A DNA stretch of 15,072 nucleotides from an uncultured Collinsella sp. (GCA_905211615.1 CAJMBB010000039.1:1-15072); one strand, 5' to 3'; positions 1-7,538 are shown, numbered from the stretch's first letter. Notes: generated from the letters alone by a model not told the origin. A program made the numbers and translations.

Positions 1-65
1 TGGGAGGTGTTCGGATAAAGTCGATAATCAAGGTTTCGCGGAGGGTTGTTGCCGTTTACCGAGGG

Positions 66-81
66 GTTGTTGTGCAACAAC
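66..81. promoter_or_regulatory. 16-bp palindrome, candidate operator
   Basis: The arms GTTGTTG and CAACAAC form a near-perfect 16-bp inverted repeat with only the two central bases unpaired. It overlaps the putative -35 of the promoter for the lysozyme-like gene, which is where a repressor could sit. Its inner ten bases, GTTGTGCAAC, recur exactly at 2040-2049 ahead of the next gene. The binding protein is unknown; the operator role is inferred. Confidence 0.4.
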
Positions 82-98
82 GGGCGAGCTGCAATACT
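70..98 (+). promoter_or_regulatory. Candidate promoter for the sortase-anchored lysozyme-like gene
   Basis: TTGTGC at 70-75 lies 17 bases before AATACT at 93-98, and the -10 is preceded by TGC (extended -10 form). The predicted start site near 105 leaves a leader of about 47 bases before the ATG at 152. The -10 matches TATAAT at four of six positions, so this is a moderate call. Confidence 0.35.
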
Positions 99-151
99 TA
101 GTCTCATCTTTGCAAACTGCACTTTAACTACACCAATGCAGGGAGGATCTT

Positions 152-1972
152 ATGCAGCCCAAGCATTCCGCGATTGTCGCGGGTCTGACGCTGGCGCTTT
201 CGTTTGGCGCCGTTTCCGCGCCGGCACCCGCCGCTGCCGAGGAGCCCACGCCGGGCGTTGCCTCGGATGCCACCGATATCGATAAGGGCCTTTACACCCA
301 ACAGTCTTTCTCGGGCGTGCTGAGGTCGGTCCAGGGCGTTTCGTTTGTCAACGTGACTCCCGAGATGAAGTACTTTACTAAGTACGAGAGCCATGGTAAT
401 TACAACCAGGGCTTTTCGTATGGCGACGGTTATAACGCGCTGGGCTATTACCAGTTCGACCGTCGTTGGTCGCTCATCCCGTTTATGAAGCAGGCCTACA
501 ACTACTACCCCGAAAAATACTGCATGCTCAAGGATGCGATTGATCGCGGCAGCGAGATTTCCAACACGAGCAATGCCATGTACGAGAACGGCCAGCTCAC
601 CGTGCTGGGCCATATCGCGCAGGATGCCTTCCAAGGTGCTTATAACACCGATCCTGTTGAGTTCTCAGCACTTCAAGATGCCTATGCGTACAACTCGTAC
701 TATGCGGTGACCGAGGCGTGGCTTAAGAGCGCTCTTGGCATTGACATCTCCGGCCGCGCCGATTGCGTCAAGGGTATGGTGTGGAGCATCACCAACATGT
801 GCGGTACCGGTGGCTGCAGAGACTTCTTCCGCTGGGCGAATCTTTCCAACGATATGTCCGACCGCGAGTTTGCGACGGCGCTCTCCAATAGCGTGGTCAA
901 CAATGTCGCCACCAAGTTTTCAAGTCAGCCCCAGTATCATGAGGGCTGGAAGAACCGCTACCGCAACGAGCTGAAGGACTGCTTGGTTTATATCGCCGAG
1001 GACGAGGCCGCTGCCGCTGCGACGCCCGTGCAGCCCGAGCCTGCGCCGGCGCCCTCGCCGACACCTGATTCGAATGACGGCTCGAGTGACGATGTCAACG
1101 ATGACAGGATGGATGCGCCCTCGACCGATGCTGACGGTAATGGCTCTGCTAGTGGCACTACCAACGACGGCTCTACCTCGAACGGCTCCGATTCGAACGG
1201 CTCTGCTGCGGGCGATTCGCCTTCAGGCTCTGCCGGCAATACGGACAGCGACGCTTCTGGTTCGACCGACGCTGGCACCTCTAAATCATCCACCGGCTCG
1301 AGCGATTCGTCCGTTGACACCGGCTCTAACAACGGCTCCGGCTCTGACGCAACCCCTGATTCCGACGCTTCCAAGGACGACTCGAATAAGGCGCCGGACG
1401 CTCCCGTTGCTTCGCCGGACAAGAAGCCTTCTTTCTCCGTGCAGCTTGGTTCTACGCTGGGCTCTTCGCTGATGGCTGGCGTCAATAACGGCTCGACTCA
1501 GAACAAGGACAACTCTGATCAGGTTTCCACGGAAAAGACCGAGGCCGCAAAGGGCGACTCCAAGGACAAGGCTTCCGAGAAGACCGAATCCGATAAGGGT
1601 TCTAGCTCTGAGGGGAAGGACGACAAGTCCGCTCAGAAGAAGGACGAGGACAAGAAGTCTGAATCTGAGGAGAAGGACAAGAACAAGGACAAGACCGAGG
1701 ACGGAAAGCAGCAGGGCGAGGACAGCAGTAAGGGCAACACCGATGACCAGGTCCAGGAGCAAAATGACTCCAAAACGGTGACCACCACGACCATGACGAC
1801 TACAACGACCAAGTCATCTGGCGGTAACATGCCCAAGACGGGCGACCTTATCGTTATGGCGAGCCTTGCCAGTGCAAGCTTGGCCACGCTGGGCGCTACG
1901 TCTATCGTAAGTGGTAAGCATAAGCTCGATCAGCAGAAGAAGGCTTCTGGGGAGGACGGCTCGGAGGAGTAG
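152..1972 (+). CDS. Sortase-anchored lysozyme-like (peptidoglycan hydrolase-like) surface protein, 606 aa
   Basis: The ATG at 152 follows GGGAGGA (141-147) by four bases. Residues 1-29 are a signal peptide: KH, a hydrophobic core, then a PAPAAAE cleavage region. Residues about 70-280 resemble the lysozyme-like domain of phage-tail and VgrG-related hydrolases: YESHG with putative catalytic Glu79, YGDGYNALGYYQFD at 90-103, and the helical part around QDAYAYNSYY and KGMVWSITNMCGTGG. Five cysteines (124, 205, 217, 222, 277) lie in this domain. A Ser/Asp/Gly/Asn stalk (about 306-413), a Lys/Glu/Asp-rich stretch (451-540) and a Thr run (544-553) follow. The C-terminus is a sorting signal: MPKTGD (560-565), a hydrophobic helix and a basic stretch KHKLDQQKK. 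It is probably displayed on the wall by a class of sortase that accepts MPKTG. Hydrolase activity is inferred; an adhesin or inactive scaffold is possible. A terminator follows directly, so it is likely monocistronic. Confidence 0.8.
   Translation: MQPKHSAIVAGLTLALSFGAVSAPAPAAAEEPTPGVASDATDIDKGLYTQQSFSGVLRSVQGVSFVNVTPEMKYFTKYESHGNYNQGFSYGDGYNALGYYQFDRRWSLIPFMKQAYNYYPEKYCMLKDAIDRGSEISNTSNAMYENGQLTVLGHIAQDAFQGAYNTDPVEFSALQDAYAYNSYYAVTEAWLKSALGIDISGRADCVKGMVWSITNMCGTGGCRDFFRWANLSNDMSDREFATALSNSVVNNVATKFSSQPQYHEGWKNRYRNELKDCLVYIAEDEAAAAATPVQPEPAPAPSPTPDSNDGSSDDVNDDRMDAPSTDADGNGSASGTTNDGSTSNGSDSNGSAAGDSPSGSAGNTDSDASGSTDAGTSKSSTGSSDSSVDTGSNNGSGSDATPDSDASKDDSNKAPDAPVASPDKKPSFSVQLGSTLGSSLMAGVNNGSTQNKDNSDQVSTEKTEAAKGDSKDKASEKTESDKGSSSEGKDDKSAQKKDEDKKSESEEKDKNKDKTEDGKQQGEDSSKGNTDDQVQEQNDSKTVTTTTMTTTTTKSSGGNMPKTGDLIVMASLASASLATLGATSIVSGKHKLDQQKKASGEDGSEE
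1067..1390 (+). repeat. Ser/Asp/Asn/Gly low-complexity stalk coding region
   Basis: Irregular short repeats of the type GGCTCT/GGCTCC, GATTCG and GACGCT encode SDS, NGS and DAS units over residues about 306-413 of the surface protein. Such SD-type stalks carry a folded domain across the peptidoglycan. The repeats are imperfect at DNA level, so this looks like a maintained low-complexity region and not a recent tandem expansion. A second compositionally different stretch (Lys/Glu/Asp) follows at 1502-1771. Confidence 0.7.
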
Positions 1973-2004
1973 CCTCTTGGTTGCTAGATAACTAAAGAGT
2001 TGGG

Positions 2005-2040
2005 ACGGGGTCCGGTGCGAATGCATCGGGCCCCGTTTTG
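2005..2040 (+). terminator. Strong Rho-independent terminator
   Basis: ACGGGGTCCGGTGC (2005-2018) pairs over 14 positions, with two G-T pairs, with GCATCGGGCCCCGT (2023-2036) around a four-base GAAT loop. TTTT (2036-2039) and a further T-rich stretch follow. It ends transcription of the lysozyme-like gene 33 bases after its stop and separates it from the ATPase-like gene. Confidence 0.9.
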
Positions 2041-2049
2041 TTGTGCAAC
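2040..2049. promoter_or_regulatory. Second copy of the GTTGTGCAAC palindrome
   Basis: GTTG-TG-CAAC is an exact copy of the core of the palindrome at 69-78 and sits directly after the terminator, about 125 bases upstream of the likely start of the ATPase-like gene. It could be a shared operator or a chance match; only two copies were noticed in the window. Confidence 0.25.
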
Positions 2050-2134
2050 GATTAGTTATGCCCCCTCATACATCTTGTTGCTACCGTTGCCCGATATGTT
2101 TGCGCGGCGACATCGGTACGCGCGAGGCGGTCAT

Positions 2135-2140
2135 TACAAT
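2135..2140 (+). promoter_or_regulatory. Candidate -10 box for the ATPase-like gene
   Basis: TACAAT matches TATAAT at five of six positions and would place the transcript start near 2147, 28 bases ahead of the GTG at 2175. No convincing -35 was seen. If real, it excludes translation from the GTG at 2043. Confidence 0.35.
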
Positions 2141-2159
2141 TGGCATCGTGTTGCGATTT

Positions 2160-2165
2160 AGGGGG
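2160..2165 (+). promoter_or_regulatory. Ribosome binding site deciding the GTG start at 2175
   Basis: AGGGGG is nine bases before GTG 2175. The longer reading frame start at GTG 2043 has no purine-rich site and lies against the terminator hairpin, so 2175 is preferred. TTG 2172 is the alternative. Confidence 0.55.
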
Positions 2166-2174
2166 AACGTTTTG

Positions 2175-3971
2175 GTGTCTGAACAGGCAAATAATGGTTG
2201 TGCTGCCGGCTCTGGCGTGCGCTTGATCGGCTGTGCCGACGATGCGGTTTTGCCCATTGGCATGCACGACTATGCGGAGGCCCTTGGTTGCTGCATGCTG
2301 GTTGACAAGACCATGTTTATTGCCGATGTGTTGGACTGCGACGCGTCCGTTGTGGTGTGCTGTCGACCCGAGGGTTTTGGCAAGAGCATGAACTTGTCGA
2401 TGCTCAGGGCTTTTCTGGAGCGTCCAGCGGTCGGTCGCTCTGGTCAGCGTTTGTTTGCCGATGCTCAGATTTGGGATGCGAACGGCGGGCGCTATCGGGA
2501 TGAGTATGCTTGCTATCCGGTGATATCGCTGGACTTTTCTGGCGCTGGGAGGCGTGGCCCCGCTGTTGCCGGCGTCGTGCGCGATGCCCTTTCGGGCGAG
2601 TGCGCTCGCTTGTTGGCGCTCTTGGAGGCTCCGGATTTAGCTCGAGATAAGGTGCGTCACATCGAACGTGTCGCGCGTGGCGTGGCGAGCGCGGACGAGG
2701 TTGACTCGGTGCTCGGTGTGCTCATAGAGCTGCTGGAGATTGCCTGCGATGAGCAGGTTGTATTGCTCGTTGATGGGTACGATGCGGCGTGGTCTCGCCG
2801 TGCGAGCGCGAGGGACACTTCCGACGCCGATCCGGCAGAACTACTTGACCGTGCGCTGTTTGACGCCATTGCCACTGCGCGCGATTCGTTGCGGCTGACG
2901 TGTCTGATGGGGGAGTGTCCCGGTCCTGCCGAAGCGGCGCTTTCTTCGCGCGGCTGCTCGTATTGTCTGACGACGCCGCTGTCGGCGTGGTGTGACCGTT
3001 GGTTCGGTTTTTCGGATGCCGAGGTCGAGGCTCTTTTGAATCATGCTGGGCGCGAGGAATACCTGAATGATGCGCGTGAATGGCTCGAGGGGTATCGGTT
3101 TGGCAGGGCCTATTGCTCGAGTCCAGAGCGTGTGATTGGTTTTCTGGGCCGAGGCTGCACGGCGCCTGTGCGTGCCGATCTGTATGGATATGCCGATTGC
3201 CTGAGTAGGGTAGTTGCCGGGTGGAATCTCGACCGCCTTTCGGTCTTGTTTGATTTGCTCGAGGCCCATGGGTGCGCTGAGGTCCCGCTTTGTTTGGGCA
3301 CTGCAGAGCCAGATGTCTCGCCTGACGATGGCATGTGGACAGCGCTGTATCTGTCCGGTTTTCTCACGACGGATATGACTGAGGAGCCAGAGCATGGCGA
3401 TTGCTTCCGTGCTTTGCGATTGCCCAATAACGAGCTTCGACAGGCCTTGCGTCTAGTGATTGTTGAGTGGTTTGAGTGCGCTGCGGAAGACATTCGAGAC
3501 GTCGATGCGTTCCGCGACGGGCTGTGCCATGGGAACGAGGACACCGTGAGGCGGGCGCTAAGCCGCATCTTGGGAGATGCGGGAATTGGTGCGACCGACC
3601 CAGATACACCGCTGCCATATCACCTACTCTTGCAAGGACTCTGCTTTGGATTGCCGGGCTATGCCAATCCTGCTTCGAGGCGAAAGTGTGGCGCGGATCG
3701 CTGGGACATCCAGGTTTTTCCTACGGGCGCCGTGTTTGACATAGCCGATACGATCGGTATGCTCGATGAACGTCCGCTGATAACGATCAACATGATGTAT
3801 GACCCCGATGTGGATGCGCTGGGGTTGGAATTGCTGGCCGTGCAGTCGCTACTCGACATAGAGCGCGACGGCATCGACGAAATCCGTGTACCACGCCCCG
3901 GCGTGGGTCGCATGCGCTGGGGGTTCGGTTTTGATGGGCAGCATGTGGCTACGGTGTGCCAGCGGCTTTAA
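2175..3971 (+). CDS. AAA-ATPase-like / DUF1703 PD-(D/E)XK family protein with eroded active sites, 598 aa
   Basis: Numbering is from GTG 2175. The N-terminus has the hallmark of the AAA-ATPase-like family (PF09820): LPIGMHDYAE, then VDKTMFIADVLD, then a P-loop RPEGFGKSMNLSML starting at residue 64. The family norm is RPRRFGKT/S. The Walker B segment reads VVLLVDGYD, with Asp at residue 200; relatives have DEYD, so the Glu that normally activates water is Gly here. The C-terminal part corresponds to the DUF1703 nuclease domain (PF08011). YHLLLQGLCFG is recognisable and DRWDI keeps an Asp (residue 511). Where relatives have IEFK, this protein has LITINMMYD (residue 539), so the ExK pair is gone. 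Length is normal for the family, which is abundant in gut bacteria and has no settled function. A protein that binds nucleotide or partner without catalysis is likely (inference). It converges on the next gene 24 bases downstream and appears monocistronic. Confidence 0.8.
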   Translation: MSEQANNGCAAGSGVRLIGCADDAVLPIGMHDYAEALGCCMLVDKTMFIADVLDCDASVVVCCRPEGFGKSMNLSMLRAFLERPAVGRSGQRLFADAQIWDANGGRYRDEYACYPVISLDFSGAGRRGPAVAGVVRDALSGECARLLALLEAPDLARDKVRHIERVARGVASADEVDSVLGVLIELLEIACDEQVVLLVDGYDAAWSRRASARDTSDADPAELLDRALFDAIATARDSLRLTCLMGECPGPAEAALSSRGCSYCLTTPLSAWCDRWFGFSDAEVEALLNHAGREEYLNDAREWLEGYRFGRAYCSSPERVIGFLGRGCTAPVRADLYGYADCLSRVVAGWNLDRLSVLFDLLEAHGCAEVPLCLGTAEPDVSPDDGMWTALYLSGFLTTDMTEEPEHGDCFRALRLPNNELRQALRLVIVEWFECAAEDIRDVDAFRDGLCHGNEDTVRRALSRILGDAGIGATDPDTPLPYHLLLQGLCFGLPGYANPASRRKCGADRWDIQVFPTGAVFDIADTIGMLDERPLITINMMYDPDVDALGLELLAVQSLLDIERDGIDEIRVPRPGVGRMRWGFGFDGQHVATVCQRL

Positions 3972-3995
3972 GCGCCGAGGTGTTTCCGGCTTCCG

Positions 3996-5015
3996 TTACT
4001 CGGTGTCCTCCATGGGCGGCATGGGCTTCCAGTTGGGATCCTTGATGATCTTGCGGGCGTCTTTCATGCCACGGCGCAGCGCCGGAATACCGGTCTTAAA
4101 GCACTTATCGACCGCAGCCAGGCGAATGAATTCCTTGCAGAAGGTCGCGGCATTGCCCAGGCGGAACAGCATGGGGTGGTAGTCACCGTAGATCTGCATA
4201 TAGCGAGCGAGGAAGCCTCGGTTGCGCATGATGTAGTAACGGTTGGTGTCGCTCGTTGAGTTGAGCTGGCGCTTGCCGGCGATATCCCAGTTAGAGACGG
4301 CGCGGGCGCGCTTGAGCACCAGGTCGGCCACAACGGCGGCGGGGAAGTGCTGGCTGGCCACGTAACCATAGCAGGCATCGTCGCCGTAGATGAAGAATCG
4401 CGCATCGGGCAGGCCGATCTTGTCGACCACGCGGCGCGAGAACATGCCGCCCTCAAAGCATAGCTGGTTCATGGCGCGGTAGCCCTCGGGTCCCAGGTCC
4501 CACTTGGCGACAGGGTTGGGAATGCCGAGCGAAAGGATGAGTTGGTATTGCCAAAAGAAGGCGCCGCCGTCAAAGTCCAGGCGCGAACCCTGGATGACGT
4601 CGTAGCGGTCGGTCCACTTGGCAAGACGCTCGATGCCTTCGGGGATGACGAGCACATCGTCGTCCATCACCCAGAACCACTGAGCGCCCAGGTCGTAGGC
4701 GCATTTAGTACCGGCGGAGAAGCCGCCCGCACCGCCGCCGTTTTCGAGCTGCGGGGCGTAGATGACACGGTCGGTGCCGCCTTGCGCGTCGGGCTGCTCG
4801 GTGTCGATGCCCCACAGGTTGGCCAGGCGCTCGTTGAATGCGGTGCACATGGCCTCGGTCTCGCGCGAATTCTCGTTATCGACAATCACGATGCGCCAGG
4901 GCGCGGCAGTGAGCTCGGTCATGGAGTCGAATAAATTGGCCAGGAGTTCCTGGCGCTTGTACGTAACGACGACGATGGCGAGCTTATCGATGGGGGCGGG
5001 AAGGGTTGAAGGCAT
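3996..5015 (-). CDS. GT2 glycosyltransferase, GlfT2/rhamnosyltransferase-like, 339 aa
   Basis: The protein transfers a sugar from an activated donor to a growing surface glycan at the cytoplasmic face. LAIVVVTYKRQELL (12-25) is the first strand and helix of a GT-A fold. ENGGGAGGFSAGT (91-103) and WFWVMDDDV (113-121) are typical of the subgroup holding galactofuranosyl- and rhamnosyltransferases; DDD at 118-120 should bind the metal and nucleotide. FFIYGDDACYGY (207-218) carries the likely catalytic-base Asp. No membrane segment is apparent. The ATG at 5015 is chosen because GAAAGGA lies 11 bases upstream and the family fold begins right after it. An extension to GTG 5150 adds 45 residues that do not look like protein sequence. 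It is co-directional with the acyltransferase 170 bases upstream. The exact sugar (Galf or rhamnose) cannot be told. Confidence 0.85.
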   Translation of the reverse strand: MPSTLPAPIDKLAIVVVTYKRQELLANLFDSMTELTAAPWRIVIVDNENSRETEAMCTAFNERLANLWGIDTEQPDAQGGTDRVIYAPQLENGGGAGGFSAGTKCAYDLGAQWFWVMDDDVLVIPEGIERLAKWTDRYDVIQGSRLDFDGGAFFWQYQLILSLGIPNPVAKWDLGPEGYRAMNQLCFEGGMFSRRVVDKIGLPDARFFIYGDDACYGYVASQHFPAAVVADLVLKRARAVSNWDIAGKRQLNSTSDTNRYYIMRNRGFLARYMQIYGDYHPMLFRLGNAATFCKEFIRLAAVDKCFKTGIPALRRGMKDARKIIKDPNWKPMPPMEDTE

Positions 5016-5090
5016 GGGGCAATATATCCTTTCACGCGCGGCGGGCGAGTGCTGCGCGGAAGCTATCGAATACGTCCTTGGGACTGTCCT

Positions 5091-5121
5091 ATTGTAAAGG
5101 CTTGGCGCACCTTGGCGGCAA
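5091..5121 (-). promoter_or_regulatory. Weak candidate promoter for the 3996-5015 glycosyltransferase
   Basis: On the minus strand TTGCCG (5116-5121) is followed after 19 bases by TACAAT (5091-5096). The leader would be about 70 bases. The spacing is long, so read-through from the acyltransferase gene is an equal possibility. Confidence 0.25.
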
Positions 5122-5127
5122 GCTTTG

Positions 5128-5147
5128 AATAAAACGCAGGAACCTGC
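5128..5147 (-). terminator. Weak hairpin with T-rich tail after the acyltransferase gene
   Basis: On the minus strand GCAGGTTCCTGC is a perfect 12-bp palindrome followed by GTTTTATT, about 40 bases after the acyltransferase stop. The usable stem is only four base pairs with a four-base loop, so termination would be inefficient. Confidence 0.25.
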
Positions 5148-5185
5148 CACGGGTGTGGTGGTTGCCGCGTCTGGCAGTAGCGTGC

Positions 5186-6316
5186 CTATTGCCGCTTGAG
5201 CTTGCCAGCGATAAGACTTCTAGCTGCGTCGATAATGAGGAGCGCTAAGGCAAAGACGATGCTAATGATCGTGCCGGTGCCGATGCACATGACTGCTGGG
5301 CTGTTTTGGCTGACCAGTATGTTTGCGAGCAACGTATTAAAGACGGGACGCCACAGGCTACTGGTTAGCGACTGCATCACATAGAAGCCGAGTGTGGCGG
5401 TCGATAAGGTGACGATGACACCTGCAGTCCGCGGATTGCCTGAGGCACTGCGTCGGGTTGCCGCAAAGAGCAAGGAGGTGGCGGCGAGGACAAACGAGAT
5501 CAACGAGGTCGATTTGTAGGAGAGGGTTGCCATCGCCGTAAGGTTGCCGGTGAAGGAGAGTATGCCTTCCAGGATGACGGTGAGCACTAAAACCGTTACG
5601 AGCGAGCGCATGCCCGAGGCGGCCGCCCTGTCCGAATCTATGGCGTCGGTTACGTCGCGGAGCAGTCCGCCGATCAAAAACGCGATAACGTACGTGACGG
5701 CGCTCATGAGCTTCTGCAGCCAAGAAAACTCGCCGGCGCTTGTCGCACTCATGGCGGCCAAATACCCGTTAACAACGAATACGAGGATTCCAACGGCGAT
5801 GACCGTCGTCATGTAGGTTTTCTGGGGGAGCCGACTCTTAGCCAGTCCAAACCATGGCGCCATGAAGACCGTGGCGGCATAGACCCAGATAAACTCAAGG
5901 CCTAGCGTGTACCAGTAGTGCGTGTTGAGGGCTACATCAGGAATGGGGGAGACGACCGTGGACCACGCGAGCGCTACGAGGCAATAGAACGCAGTGGGCA
6001 AGATGACCTTGCCCAGGCGCTGCGCCGTCCGTTGCATTTGCGACTTCCACGTTGCTCCGCCATCCCAAGCACGCGCGGCCGAAGTGATGAGAAAATAGCC
6101 CGAGATCATAAAGAAGACCTCGTTGGCCCAGCAGCCCAGCAAGTTAATAAAACCGAGCACGCCGGAATAGGGGAACATCGCAAGTGGGACATATTCCACG
6201 GCGCCGACACAGGCGGCTTGGAAGGTCCACTGAAAGGTGTGGAACACCGCGATGCCAGCGACCGCTACCAAGCGCAGCGCTTCGATGGGTATGTTGCGTG
6301 CGGCTTTGGGCTGCAT
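5186..6316 (-). CDS. Membrane acyltransferase 3 family protein, 376 aa
   Basis: This is an integral membrane protein that probably moves an acetyl or other acyl group onto a surface polysaccharide or its lipid-linked precursor. The opening IEALRLVAVAGIAVFHTFQW (residues 11-30) matches the first helix of the acyltransferase 3 family (PF01757, OafA/WecH type), with the conserved Arg15 and His26. NEVFFMISGYFLITS (around 65-79) matches the second conserved stretch. Further hydrophobic segments run to the C-terminus, consistent with the usual set of about ten helices, and the length is normal. The ATG at 6316 has AAAGGA four bases upstream and a good -10 box about 40 bases upstream. It is divergent from the large glycosyltransferase run, which supports polysaccharide modification as its job. 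The donor and acceptor are unknown. Confidence 0.85.
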   Translation of the reverse strand: MQPKAARNIPIEALRLVAVAGIAVFHTFQWTFQAACVGAVEYVPLAMFPYSGVLGFINLLGCWANEVFFMISGYFLITSAARAWDGGATWKSQMQRTAQRLGKVILPTAFYCLVALAWSTVVSPIPDVALNTHYWYTLGLEFIWVYAATVFMAPWFGLAKSRLPQKTYMTTVIAVGILVFVVNGYLAAMSATSAGEFSWLQKLMSAVTYVIAFLIGGLLRDVTDAIDSDRAAASGMRSLVTVLVLTVILEGILSFTGNLTAMATLSYKSTSLISFVLAATSLLFAATRRSASGNPRTAGVIVTLSTATLGFYVMQSLTSSLWRPVFNTLLANILVSQNSPAVMCIGTGTIISIVFALALLIIDAARSLIAGKLKRQ

Positions 6317-6356
6317 GACGTCCTTTCTTATCGGTTTGCCTCTGCGGGCTCCATAG

Positions 6357-6362
6357 ATTATA
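6357..6362 (-). promoter_or_regulatory. -10 box for the acyltransferase gene
   Basis: The minus strand reads TTTATATAATC, containing a perfect TATAAT. The predicted start site near 6350 gives a leader of about 34 bases. No good -35 was recognised. It is the leftward half of a divergent promoter region. Confidence 0.5.
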
Positions 6363-6389
6363 TAAACGCCCGCTGGCGCGCTGACCCTT

Positions 6390-6398
6390 TGATACCAT
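6390..6398 (+). promoter_or_regulatory. Extended -10 promoter for the glycosyltransferase run
   Basis: TGATACCAT fits the extended -10 form TGn plus TAnnnT. Transcription would start near 6405, about 24 bases before the TTG at 6429. No matching -35 was seen. It lies back to back with the leftward -10 at 6357-6362. Confidence 0.35.
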
Positions 6399-6428
6399 GA
6401 AACGACAGGTATTTCCTAAGGAGCACAT

Positions 6429-7532
6429 TTGTCTACTAACGCCTCTGGCAGCCCTGTTCTGTCGCTGCTTATTCCCATTTACAATGTTCAGCGCTACCTG
6501 CGCGAGTGTCTCGATTCCGCCCTGGCGCAGACGCTCAAGGATATTGAGATCATCTGCATTAACGACGGGTCGACCGACAACTCGCCGGCGATTATCCGCG
6601 AGTATATGGAGCGCGATGGGCGCGTCAAGATGATCGACAAGGCCAACAGCGGCTACGGCGACTCGATGAACCACGGTCTGGAGATGGCGCGTGGCAAGTA
6701 CGTTGGCATCTTGGAGTCCGATGACTTTATGGCGCCCGACGCACTCGAAAAGCTTGTCTCGGCCGCCGATAGCAATAATGCCGACTTTGCGAAGGCGAAC
6801 TTTGATTTCTACTGGTCTAAGCCCGAGGAGCGCCGTTCGCTGCACGAGATGTTTAAGGCAAGGGATTGTGGCAAACCGGTGCATCCCAGCAATACGACGC
6901 AGTTCTTTAAGCAAAAACCGTCGATTTGGTCGGCCGTGTACCGTCGTGATTTTCTTGAGCGCAACGGTATCAAGTTCCTGCCGACTCCGGGGGCATCCTT
7001 TCAGGACACGTCATTTGCCTTTAAGGTGATCGCGTGTGCCGAAAAGGCTATTTACCTGCATGATGCCGTGTTGTCGTATCGCCAGGACAACGAGAATTCC
7101 TCGGTCAATTCTTCGGCTAAGGTCTTTTGCGTCAATACCGAGTATGCCGAGATTGAGCGTTGGATTCGAGAGGATTATGCCCGCGACCACGCAAGTGATG
7201 ACGTCGCGCGCATGCTCAAGTTCAATCAGCTCATTAAGTACGATTCGTATATGTGGAACTACGTGCGCCTGGCGCCTAAGTTCTATAAGGAGTTCCTGGT
7301 TCAGATGGCTAAGGAATTTCAGGCGGCCTTGGACGCGGGGGAGTTTTCGCTTGACGACCTCAAGCCGTGGAAGCGCGCGAATCTCGCTGCCATCCTCAAA
7401 GATCCTGAGGGTTGGGTTGACGAGCATCCGAGTTTTGCGACGGATGGTGCCTTGGGGCGTGCTAAGTATTACGCCTCGGTTGGAGGCCCAGGCGTGGTCG
7501 CCGCCTTCCTCATCGAATCGCTAAGGGGGTAG
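6429..7532 (+). CDS. GT2 glycosyltransferase A, 367 aa
   Basis: A cytoplasmic GT-A transferase for surface glycan synthesis. The TTG start at 6429 follows TAAGGAG (6417-6423) by five bases. SLLIPIYNVQRYLRECLDS (12-30) and NDGSTD (45-50) form the nucleotide-sugar site, and ESDD (96-99) fills the DXD position that binds the metal. The acceptor half carries KPSIWSAVYRR (163-173), LPTPGASFQD (184-193, likely holding the catalytic-base Asp) and YRQDNENSSVNS (217-228). No transmembrane helix follows the catalytic domain, unlike processive GT2 enzymes. Its first 100 residues are nearly the same as those of the gene at 8654 (about 82 of 93 aligned residues identical by eye), while the C-terminal 120 residues diverge. 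It is the first gene of a co-directional run, and the next gene starts six bases after its stop. The sugar specificity is unknown. Confidence 0.85.
   Translation: MSTNASGSPVLSLLIPIYNVQRYLRECLDSALAQTLKDIEIICINDGSTDNSPAIIREYMERDGRVKMIDKANSGYGDSMNHGLEMARGKYVGILESDDFMAPDALEKLVSAADSNNADFAKANFDFYWSKPEERRSLHEMFKARDCGKPVHPSNTTQFFKQKPSIWSAVYRRDFLERNGIKFLPTPGASFQDTSFAFKVIACAEKAIYLHDAVLSYRQDNENSSVNSSAKVFCVNTEYAEIERWIREDYARDHASDDVARMLKFNQLIKYDSYMWNYVRLAPKFYKEFLVQMAKEFQAALDAGEFSLDDLKPWKRANLAAILKDPEGWVDEHPSFATDGALGRAKYYASVGGPGVVAAFLIESLRG
6453..6731 (+). repeat. Direct repeat copy 1: GT2 N-terminal coding segment
   Basis: This segment encodes residues 9-101 of glycosyltransferase A and is closely repeated at 8672-8950. 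Several stretches are identical or nearly so at DNA level, for example CGCTACCTGCGCGAGTG near its start. It marks a duplication of the A-B gene pair and is long enough to support homologous recombination between copies. Confidence 0.7.
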
Positions 7533-7538
7533 GTCGGC

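Noticed and set aside
1067..1390. Possible CRISPR-like or tandem-repeat array
   Set aside because: The repeats are short, irregular and in frame, encoding a Ser/Asp stalk; there are no constant repeat and spacer lengths.
988..1485. Long open frame on the minus strand opposite the Ser/Asp stalk
   Set aside because: It mirrors the low-complexity codons of the surface-protein gene (ESEP-type composition) and has no plausible start context.
2043..2174. N-terminal extension of the ATPase-like gene from GTG 2043, with a Cys-rich CCYRCPIC stretch resembling a zinc site
   Set aside because: There is no ribosome site, the start is pressed against the terminator, and a better start with AGGGGG lies at 2175 after a -10 box. 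Family members begin near the LPIG motif.
3970..3993. Hairpin between the convergent genes ending at 3971 and 3996
   Set aside because: Only short AAG-CCG/CGG-CTT pairing with a bulge, a long loop and no T-run; too weak to call a terminator.
5016..5150. Extension of the minus-strand glycosyltransferase to GTG 5150
   Set aside because: The added 45 residues have no hydrophobic pattern or family match, and the start codon lies in a palindrome with no SD. ATG 5015 has an SD.
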